Shown here piece by piece: positions 9,001 to 9,791 of a DNA stretch of 9,791 nucleotides. Position 1 is the stretch's first letter, and every line of letters begins with the position of its first letter. The stretch lies in contig CAMHDX010000019.1 in assembly GCA_946183895.1 (NCBI GenBank), positions 1 to 9,791 on the forward strand, given 5' to 3'. The DNA comes from an uncultured Porphyromonadaceae bacterium. GTDB taxonomy: Bacteria > Bacteroidota > Bacteroidia > Bacteroidales > Muribaculaceae. Made by a program: the position numbers and the translations under genes. The notes beneath the pieces are model-generated. The model saw nothing but the letters and a program-made list of their open reading frames with translations, ran no database searches and was not told the DNA's origin.

Positions 9001-9601
9001 GGGCGCGCGCCATGTCACTGAAGTCGATGTCCTTGAGATAGCGCGCGTGGATATAGAACCAGTAGTCGCGGTGCCAGAAGTTGCTCTGGTAATAGTAGCT
9101 GTCGCTCTCCACTTGGATGGCTTTCACCTCGCGGATGCCGCGCGAGTTGGGGGCGAAGCGAAAATAGAACCACTCGCCGTCCCACGAGCAGTTCACCAAG
9201 CCCCATCTTTTGTCGACCTGCGTCCAATTGGAGTTGGCGCTCACTATCCCATACTTATCGCCGCTGTTCAGCACCAAAAAAATCTGCTGATCCGAATTCT
9301 GGTAATCGTAGCCCTTGCTCTGCTTCTTGTTGTAGCGGAACTTGATGAACACCCACGGATTCTCGGCAGTGACTTTGCCGTTATTGGAGCACTCAAAGCC
9401 ACGGAACTCTTCCATCTTGCCGTCCTCGCCGTCACCGGTACACCATCCGTAGGACTTGCCGGCTGAGATGTCGTGCACGTACACGTTGCCCCAGTAGGTG
9501 CCGCCGCCCGGGTCATTGTAGGTGCCGCTGATAGCACTCGCGGTCATGGCACACCACAGCGCCACCATGAGCGATAGCGTAAACTTTAATTTGAATCTCA
9601 T
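1..9601 (-). CDS. Giant secreted multidomain LamG/Fn3/Ig-like protein, C-terminus truncated by the window
   Basis: This is one uninterrupted frame of 3,200 codons. It starts at an ATG directly behind an AT-rich leader and leaves the window still open. The start is chosen because it gives a textbook signal peptide and has a promoter about 100 bases upstream. Behind the signal peptide lie Fn3-like, carboxypeptidase-regulatory-like, three LamG-like, several Ig-like and C-terminal GWNWIS modules, and there is no internal transmembrane anchor. No catalytic motif was recognised. From memory, very large secreted Bacteroidota proteins with similar order and motifs exist (an RDPPGD motif near 1551, DVFIGYSTN at 1653-1661, GGQTRCPYEGET near 1926-1937), but I know of no assigned function. 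Export by the type IX system is inferred from the C-terminal modules; the sorting domain itself would lie outside the window. A surface or secreted adhesin/glycan-binding role is a guess. The reading frame is certain; the function is not. Confidence 0.96.
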   Translation of the reverse strand, partial: MRFKLKFTLSLMVALWCAMTASAISGTYNDPGGGTYWGNVYVHDISAGKSYGWCTGDGEDGKMEEFRGFECSNNGKVTAENPWVFIKFRYNKKQSKGYDYQNSDQQIFLVLNSGDKYGIVSANSNWTQVDKRWGLVNCSWDGEWFYFRFAPNSRGIREVKAIQVESDSYYYQSNFWHRDYWFYIHARYLKDIDFSDMARAREAKIEWSAPGKVKVSADNSWLPSQLGNGVTNFAFSTDYDVKVTSEGNTYSKALISVKNNGSGSAELSVPIDRDFTVNVTRNTRTKFTFEVGGDVDQSLNENVTQTVNCANRINNLRAQFNQVAGTMLLIWDDDYQSNQGEYQVYRTVLNEDGGYEGNRELVGTTSSRSFTDNASRGMEYGKYYRYEVFMLHNSWGELDIPSNPEPLTKVKAAELFTTSMPVIPMHLEQDMTATDDVKIEWTFGNVPKSEGDVTFKVHRIEPSGVITRNYTEVTVARNAGKASFTDDKPASACSLYGYFVQLDLADNKVHLYSDTIKAHVLGVSAVTAINATKGTAGTEVVIKWKARQVGTKPTLYDVQRRYIGSNDWISIHEEEDTKTTYTYTDKTAEPGRYYEYRVIAYGDDCEGGGRVFGNSMLDVGFSSSTGVISGRVQFEGGTAVGGVRVSLSRESDVHTSTPYHSRSVQEAGNALTYTTLGEVVNDHKPFTLQMFVRPDSTARVLTLMKAPARLNLKFNKDKHLYDLLLNDQVAGAIPAGQFSQVSLMCNGSNVTTYIAGNDMVENVDNVSTTPIYPDPQLITTLLDESGASLDGWQLSADGMNADYGWKIIDDAFASSFMTITAHKDVAISEQLVGATIKASVSMTSAWGSAPARVTATMYGADNSKLGETTVCDDNTKHEDWKNYAAEFTIPAGTTYIRYLIKAKDSSQWKGYYGPRFKDMKMVVTRQSDRCLDGNNWVLLPDFTGNVDEVRVWNRVLTTEEITADVDRLISGESNGLKSYITFDEGLEEYAFDLSCSNGVPNGNHVTVGPNTRPADIIPSSDQLSAYGVTNDKGEYEIRGIPYAGSGTRYSVYPTKGIHSFNPTSRSAFIGGTSLTINNADFIDVSSFKVSGTIRYSGTTVPVDSVSFYVDGVPCNKNAKLIMSGANGEYEIQVPIGSHYIEARRTGHTFEGAGRYPAAEGETYEFLDDTHIDFFDNTLAIVAGRIVGGETEGNKPLGYGESVNNIGKAEITLTPLDHPQRLLNAVQKVSGTTIEWVPNADDVPVASATTVIASESHRKGGDEDDAKNIIITTDANTGEFSALLPPIRYKVASVKFPNNKEVEKDEMFMSVPAIDLTHPMDTVMPDTIFTSDKVALPLFKCNKKLMLTYRSQPVMDITQAGAPAGAFGTDTIVVRDAGQDVKLALYNYDEDTKQVTYNYGYPVFQLGRIYNFKVKAYEPYVNYDVNKENGKLYKDMLRDSIITFDNEMGSEAVIAAIDTVAEGHELKRGELVQLQSNQVRLDAQGEGNYRWRAGIPSLTKPYTRSMNASMVINKQTRVWRKEGLTGIGFGVVPTGNNFITAGPSHVQMVLRDPPGDASTATWATDSVTTDYTYTVRGVHNNTELGVDIRTSMDWAFVAGTAFFGLLNWNKNINENAVTWKYDVNKTWDNHTSVTYTNSAATSTSSDMFHVGRDGDVFIGYSTNYIIGAADKVGLYKDDKGKWTVDMRETIAMDEKFNTHFEYSQKYIETTLFDNITRTRNSMLKHITSAAEIEENPAVPTYYTYLNETDAKFGSLNSDEALWGTEAKNGFDGPSYWARFPVGYEGCDSVRWCNEIVTAWKKTLADNEEDKIKAFSNAKYKIGNESFERGVTVTNTAGSSTKEVHNSVEQFSTGLAYRGKNGFLFNALGAIIISNTDIGYHQTKYDVNETTTNERFSYTLNDTQRGNAHTVDIYKSPHNWGPIFRTRGGQTRCPYEGETKTKYYRPGLTLDYATMKLDNPKISMPVRNFVDIPAGQEAQVQIVLANESEAHEEMSSVLLYIQNSSNPNGLQIYMDGMPLASGSEVWLQYGVPLTKTLTIKQSDASILDYNDIKLVIANTCSPSSWTYGEVSFSAHFVPAAPDITLKLDKNILNQRAVQSGEQLKVTISDINRMFTGLKGIRLKYRFVGDTQWVTAHEWLTSSEYMTDGHENDTQSQLSDDQPDIIYNLELPGIDGNYVVAAESICLFGTKEYTNQTPEQMVIRDTRGPKLLGQAYPNTGVLTPTDDIYIRFNEDIRESYLTKEGNFFITGSLNDSQVNHDVSLQFNGTAVSTDAYLPIIGTSFSGSLWIKRKTGGTLIEHGTEGNMLKLSINDAGQVEAQVNDAVATSTAVIPVDKWVFLAFNYVKGTTSSNNTLTMLVAEDDHETMLFDDITVPDYNANGRLTLGRGYTGTMHELVLWGKNTPVRTLLGMKDEVVAPYMPGLVGYWKMDEGHGTLVTDYARARNIVLPAETWNVENSNLAAHLDGEHSIKIPIGSISPRPTDSYVLEMWFRGEPDKNAGATIFSIPDRLVLSFDVDNSLVLQVYDGKMSSFDSNGLPIILSDVNYSDGNWHHFALNVHRGVGAVAYVDGGAVKTIPEQTLLEPSGDILYIGSMLKRSSPSATAVESLRFTGDVDEIRLWNVASDGTSVIANRYNQVDTAKVSGLIAYYPMEHSRLDDNNNIINEFSLENKAPGEYSITTPAAQGDGIIQAATSPALRTSPLKQNLDFDFTASNNEIYINLNTLPARMQGNLLTFTVKNVRDMQDNLSETITWSAKVDYQTLAWDQFDGVSVFKSRLTESVVSTTLKNKGRESETYTITGMPSWVKVSNPTGVIGVGESTDIVMTVGANAPMGSHVFYLYAVNDDQISTPLPVWVYVWGNEPSWSVSPSDYESSMNVIGQIYFNDKICSNTNTIIAAFVNDECRGVAQPKLVSTRDAYFVSMPIYGYEDITKEQPVVFRIYDAERGVILSDVCTLQGDKPLAITYRPNLVVGSYDEPVKWVAGDQVEQSLDLATGWNWISLYTEPEKKDLESVFGHAKVFNTIKSKEGFAMNSGTAWQQSGLATVDVGNLYKVKVKMDVRHNINGTAVTPADTPQTMHQGWNWIGPISIYNLSLGEAFADLNPTRGDMVKSKEAVAFYDGYKWEGDLTALIPGAGYYYRSLNPKDVTFHYPTVDNTPPTLIAKRAPRRSIFNPVDHHQFSDNMNVVARVIVDDVQVDTLTVA
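152..385 (-). repeat. GWNWIS module B, copy 2 (residues 3073-3150)
   Basis: The second copy opens MHQGWNWIGPISIYN and continues LGEAFADLNPTRGDMVKSKE, then FYDGYKWEGDLTALIPGAG and YYYRSL. It shares lys-ser-lys-glu (3108-3111), a trp about 11 residues later and the gly-x-gly/asn-x-tyr end with copy 1. This copy has the fuller consensus (trp-glu-gly-asp-leu, pro-gly-ala-gly-tyr). The two copies are separated only by a short linker. Confidence 0.7.
398..640 (-). repeat. GWNWIS module B, copy 1 (residues 2988-3068)
   Basis: The unit starts LATGWNWISLYT and continues LESVFGHAKVFNTIKSKEGF, then AWQQSGLATVDVGNLYKVKV. It aligns with the next copy on three anchors: the gly-trp-asn-trp-ile opening, the lys-ser-lys-glu block (3022-3025) and the closing gly-x-x-tyr strand. 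GWN-type repeats of this kind occur near the C-terminus of many Bacteroidota and Chlorobi exported proteins. Confidence 0.7.
707..1021 (-). other. C-terminal module A, copy 1 (residues 2861-2965)
   Basis: The segment reads SDYESSMNVIGQIYFNDK, then NTIIAAFVNDECRGVAQ, VSMPIYGYE and VVFRIYDAERGVIL. The combination of a met-asn-val strand, an ala-ala-phe-val-x-x-glu-cys-arg-gly strand and a closing phe-arg-ile-tyr-asp strand recurs at the window edge, so it is a repeated unit. I associate such units with secreted Bacteroidota proteins carrying type IX signals, but cannot name a family. Confidence 0.55.
1031..1624 (-). other. Ig-like and BACON-like domains (residues 2660-2857)
   Basis: Residues 2660-2760 are a beta-sandwich, possibly the other half of the Big_5-like unit, ending in the strand ITWSAKVDYQTLAW. 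Residues 2762-2857 contain SVVSTTLKNKGRESETYTIT, then GMPSWVKVSNPTGVIGVGES, then STDIVMTVGANAPMGSHVFY; the trp-val-x-val-ser followed by a gly turn resembles BACON and related Ig-like folds common in Bacteroidota surface proteins. The exact family is uncertain. The pair links the LamG tandem to the C-terminal modules. Confidence 0.5.
1652..2245 (-). other. LamG-like jelly-roll domain 3 (residues 2453-2650)
   Basis: The most typical of the three LamG copies. It opens NSNLAAHLDGEHSIKIPIG, then YVLEMWFRG (2483-2491), GNWHHFALNVHRG (2547-2559), VAYVDGGAV, ILYIGSM and FTGDVDEIRLWNV (2608-2620), with the tail LIAYYPMEH (2643-2651). The trp-his-his and asp-glu-ile-arg-leu-trp motifs are exactly those expected of the family. 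Only about twenty residues separate it from LamG 2, so the two form a tandem binding unit. Confidence 0.85.
2297..2842 (-). other. LamG-like jelly-roll domain 2 (residues 2254-2435)
   Basis: The domain starts DVSLQFNGTAV and shows the middle strand DKWVFLAFNYVKG (2333-2345), the closing LTLGRGYTGTMHELVLWGKN (2381-2400) and the tail LVGYWKMDEGHG (2421-2432). These are the standard landmarks of LamG/LamGL folds, including the gly-x-x-x-glu-leu-x-leu-trp motif. It is uninterrupted and therefore gives an internal standard against which the insertion in LamG 1 can be judged. Confidence 0.8.
2816..3004 (-). other. Big_5-like Ig domain (residues 2200-2262)
   Basis: The sequence begins with DTRGPKLLGQAYPNTGVLTP and continues DDIYIRFNEDI, which is the usual signature of Big_5 (SbsA-type) Ig-like domains: an opening pro-x-x-gly turn, then a strand ending in phe-asn/ser-glu-x-ile. 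The later strands run LTKEGNFFITG and VNHDVSLQF and pass directly into LamG 2, so the two domains may be fused or the Big_5 unit may be interrupted by the LamG pair. The apparent completing strands at 2705-2760 (LDFDFTASNNEIYINLN, LLTFTVKNVRDMQDN) lie after LamG 3. Confidence 0.55.
3002..3724 (-). other. Ig-like domains (residues 1960-2200)
   Basis: Residues 1960-2080 resemble a NEW3-type Ig-like fold: an opening ISMPVRNFVDIPAGQEAQ, a strand VQIVLANES, an exposed NSSNPNGLQIYMDG turn, then LTIKQSD and DIKLVIANTCSP. Residues 2080-2200 form another beta-sandwich (ITLKLDKNILNQ, LKVTISDIN, IRLKYRFVGDTQWV, YNLELPGIDGNYVVAAE). Both look like spacer or interaction modules. Family names are tentative and based on pattern only. 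Confidence 0.5.
3938..4078 (-). repeat. Diverged internal repeat, copy 2 (residues 1842-1888)
   Basis: This copy opens VHNSVEQ, passes through a hydrophobic stretch GFLFNALGAIII (1860-1871) and ends KYDVNET, then continues into a Thr-rich alternating strand (TNERFSYTLND). The match to copy 1 is in order and spacing of anchor motifs rather than in every residue, so it may be an old duplication or a pair of equivalent strands within one fold. It leads directly into the Trp/Gly/Cys-rich motif HNWGPIFRTRGGQTRCPYEG. Confidence 0.45.
4727..4873 (-). repeat. Diverged internal repeat, copy 1 (residues 1577-1625)
   Basis: The segment opens VHNNTE, passes through a 15-residue stretch of hydrophobic and small residues (W1593 to W1607, WAFVAGTAFFGLLNW) and ends in KYDVNKT. 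The partner copy lies about 264 residues downstream with the same order and nearly the same spacing: 42 residues separate VHN from KYDVN here, 40 there. It is followed by a Ser/Thr-rich alternating strand (TSVTYTNSAATSTSS). The DNA row at 4741-4800 is AT-rich (23 of 60 G or C), largely because it encodes Asn, Phe and Lys. Confidence 0.5.
5702..6346 (-). other. Two further carboxypeptidase-regulatory-like domains (residues 1086-1300)
   Basis: Residues 1086-1165 read FKVSGTIRYSGTTVPVDSVS, then FYVDGVPC, then GANGEYEIQVPIGSHYIEAR and a GHTFEGAGRYP loop, which is the complete pattern of a regulatory-like sandwich. Residues 1176-1300 give a looser second copy: NTLAIVAGRIVGGE, NNIGKAEITLTPL, a long loop, then TDANTGEFSALLPPIRYKVA. 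The loop between its halves holds the acidic run DEDD at 1261-1264. These domains commonly act as stiff stalk units in secreted Bacteroidota proteins. Confidence 0.65.
6632..7639 (-). other. LamG-like jelly-roll domain 1, interrupted (residues 655-990)
   Basis: The beginning of a LamG/concanavalin-like fold is visible at 666-698 (EAGNALTYTT, then HKPFTLQMFVRPDS), with a middle strand pair around 737-755 (QFSQVSLMCNGSNVTTYIAG). The characteristic end, FTGNVDEVRVWNRVLTTEE, comes at 942-960, and the usual tail LKSYITFDEGL at 976-986. Between the two parts an additional domain of about 150 residues is inserted (residues 776-926). The closing motif is nearly the same as in LamG 3 of this protein (FTGDVDEIRLWN), which supports the assignment. 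LamG domains bind glycans or proteins; no ligand can be named. Confidence 0.75.
6824..7276 (-). other. Jelly-roll/CBM-like domain inserted inside LamG 1 (residues about 776-926)
   Basis: This insert begins after PIYPDP and ends before CLDGNNWVLL. It contains a Trp-bearing opening strand (GWQLSADGM), a self-contained run of strands (ATIKASVSMTS, ARVTATMYGAD, YAAEFTIPAG, TYIRYLIKAKD) and a closing strand FKDMKMVVTR. That order resembles galactose-binding-like or family 4/9/22 carbohydrate-binding modules, where the last strand often reads as aromatic-x-asp-x-hydrophobic. Hand counts of GC in the seven 60-base rows from 6841 to 7260 give 222 of 420 (about 53 percent), against 36-41 of 60 in flanking rows, so the insert may be a later acquisition. 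The exact family and boundaries are uncertain. Confidence 0.55.
7742..8671 (-). other. Three fibronectin type III-like domains (residues 311-620)
   Basis: Three successive segments of about 90-110 residues show the Fn3 pattern. The first runs from NNLRAQF through the strand MLLIWDDD and a YQVYRT strand to YGKYYRYEV (residues 315-388). The second runs from VKIEWTF through VTFKVHRIE to YGYFVQL (437-502). The third runs from VIKWKA through YDVQRR and a long TYTYTD strand to PGRYYEYRVIAYGD (541-603). The closing Tyr-x-Tyr-x-Val signature is clearest in domains one and three; the second is the most diverged. Such domains usually serve as spacers in extracellular proteins and none suggests catalysis here. 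Confidence 0.75.
8672..9532 (-). other. N-terminal aromatic-rich region and Ig-like domain (residues 24-310)
   Basis: I do not recognise a named family in residues 24-205. The segment is rich in Trp, Tyr and Phe and looks like all-beta secreted sequence (strands such as WVFIKFRYN at 83-91 and WFYFRFAP at 144-151). Residues 169-188 hold ten aromatics in twenty positions. Cysteines at 54, 71 and 138 are not obviously paired. Residues 205-310 alternate in the way Ig-like beta-sandwiches do, with strands around KIEWSAPGKVKVSA, DYDVKVTSEG and FTVNVTRNTRTKFTFEV. An exposed aromatic surface would suit carbohydrate or protein binding, which is inference. Confidence 0.5.
9533..9601 (-). other. Sec signal peptide (residues 1-23)
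   Basis: The N-terminus has three basic residues (MRFKLK) followed by a hydrophobic stretch (FTLSLMVALWCAM) and a small-residue cleavage motif. Cleavage after Ala-Ser-Ala at residue 23 gives a mature protein starting ISGTYND. This is a signal peptidase I type signal. The single cysteine at residue 17 lies inside the hydrophobic core after Leu-Trp and does not make a lipobox, so a lipoprotein is unlikely. The signal sends the protein across the inner membrane, a prerequisite for type IX export. Confidence 0.9.
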
Positions 9602-9695
9602 AAAAAATATCTATTAGTTAAGTTAATTCAACGAATTGTCTCACAGCCCGTTGCTCCTATCCAAAACAGTCAGCTGACACCATGAGCAATTTAGT
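9602..9695 (-). promoter_or_regulatory. 5' leader without a Shine-Dalgarno sequence
   Basis: The bases just before the ATG on the minus strand are AT-rich (AATAGATATTTTTT) and carry no GGAGG-like stretch. This is usual in Bacteroidota, where AT-rich, unstructured leaders direct initiation. The start is therefore decided by the signal peptide and the promoter distance rather than by a ribosome binding site. The leader contains one 10-base palindrome and no recognisable riboswitch or terminator. Confidence 0.6.
9669..9678. repeat. 10-base perfect palindrome in the leader
   Basis: GTCAGCTGAC is its own reverse complement and lies about 17-27 bases after the inferred transcription start. It has no loop and the flanking bases do not extend the symmetry, so it would not make a stable hairpin as RNA. 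It could be half of nothing more than chance, or a site for a dimeric regulator acting just downstream of the promoter. Confidence 0.25.
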
Positions 9696-9698
9696 GTG

Positions 9699-9730
9699 CA
9701 AATTTACACCATTTTCCCCAATTTTACAAA
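9699..9730 (-). promoter_or_regulatory. Bacteroidota-type promoter (TTTG, 20 bases, TAAATTTG)
   Basis: On the minus strand a -33 element TTTG (9727-9730) is followed after exactly 20 bases by TAAATTTG (9699-9706), a full match to the Bacteroidota -7 consensus TAnnTTTG. Transcription would start near 9695, giving a leader of about 94 bases before the ATG. A second TAnnTTTG match, TATTTTTG, overlaps the -33 element but has no clear TTTG at the right distance upstream. The promoter is read by the primary sigma factor of this phylum; no operator was recognised. Confidence 0.75.
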
Positions 9731-9743
9731 AATACTATCACTA

Positions 9744-9779
9744 AGTAATCGGAGTAATCGGGGTTGTCGGAGTAATCGG
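9744..9779. repeat. Four tandem 9-base units upstream of the promoter
   Basis: On the plus strand the units are AGTAATCGG, AGTAATCGG, GGTTGTCGG and AGTAATCGG, head to tail without gaps; three are identical and one differs at three positions. The array ends 14 bases from the -33 element and a degenerate continuation (AGCGGCAAGG) follows toward the window edge, so more units may lie outside. It could be an intergenic minisatellite, an upstream regulatory element, or the tail of a neighbouring minus-strand gene, because one frame through it (repeating Pro-Ile-Thr) ends in TAG at 9741-9743. Confidence 0.75.
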
Positions 9780-9791
9780 AGCGGCAAGGGC

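Noticed and set aside
9268..9537. A short minus-strand frame starting just inside the gene
   Set aside because: It is out of frame with the signal-peptide-bearing protein and its product is Thr/Ala/Arg-rich shadow sequence. The in-frame product has a signal peptide and continues for 3,200 codons.
9548..9559. Cys17 as a lipoprotein acylation site
   Set aside because: The residues before it are Ala-Leu-Trp; a Trp directly before the Cys does not fit a lipobox, and a better signal peptidase I site (Ala-Ser-Ala) follows.
9545..9568. In-frame Met12 or Met19 as the start
   Set aside because: Starting at either would remove the basic N-region and most of the hydrophobic core of the signal peptide; the first ATG gives a complete signal.
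1..9791. CRISPR array, tRNA, rRNA, transposase or inverted-repeat insertion ends
   Set aside because: No regularly spaced repeats with unique spacers, no recognisable RNA gene and no transposase motif were seen on either strand; the whole span to 9601 is accounted for by one coding frame.

Overview
The window is almost entirely one protein. A single open reading frame on the minus strand begins with an ATG at 9599-9601 and runs without a stop or frameshift to the left edge: 3,200 complete codons plus one base, with the C-terminus cut off. I translated it end to end. No other gene is supported. The open frames on the plus strand, and the short ones in other minus frames, are shadows of this gene. 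Only the right-hand 190 bases (9602-9791) are non-coding.

The source is most likely a member of the Bacteroidota, probably Bacteroidales. The promoter matches the Bacteroidota consensus (TTTG, 20-base spacer, TAAATTTG). The AT-rich leader has no Shine-Dalgarno sequence. The product is a very large secreted protein made of LamG, Fn3/Ig-like and carboxypeptidase-regulatory-like modules, ending in GWNWIS-type repeats of a kind I associate with type IX secretion cargo. GC looks like high fifties to low sixties percent, which would suit a GC-rich gut lineage such as Muribaculaceae or a relative. The family assignment is inference.

Layout from N- to C-terminus (right to left): signal peptide (residues 1-23); aromatic-rich N-terminal region with an Ig-like part (24-310); three Fn3-like domains (311-620); a carboxypeptidase-regulatory-like domain split by a LamG domain, itself split by a jelly-roll/CBM-like domain (625-1080); two more regulatory-like domains (1086-1300); a long uncharacterised central region with a diverged internal duplication (1300-1960); Ig-like and Big_5-like domains (1960-2262); two LamG domains (2254-2650); Ig-like and BACON-like domains (2660-2857); then C-terminal modules in the order A, B, B, A' with A' cut by the window edge.

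The whole looks like an extended, multi-domain exported protein carrying several potential ligand-binding beta-sandwiches. An adhesin, glycan-binding or matrix role is plausible, but no catalytic motif was seen and the function is unknown. The points most worth a second look are the triple-nested domain with its lower-GC core, the duplicated element in the central region, and the 9-base tandem repeat just upstream of the promoter.
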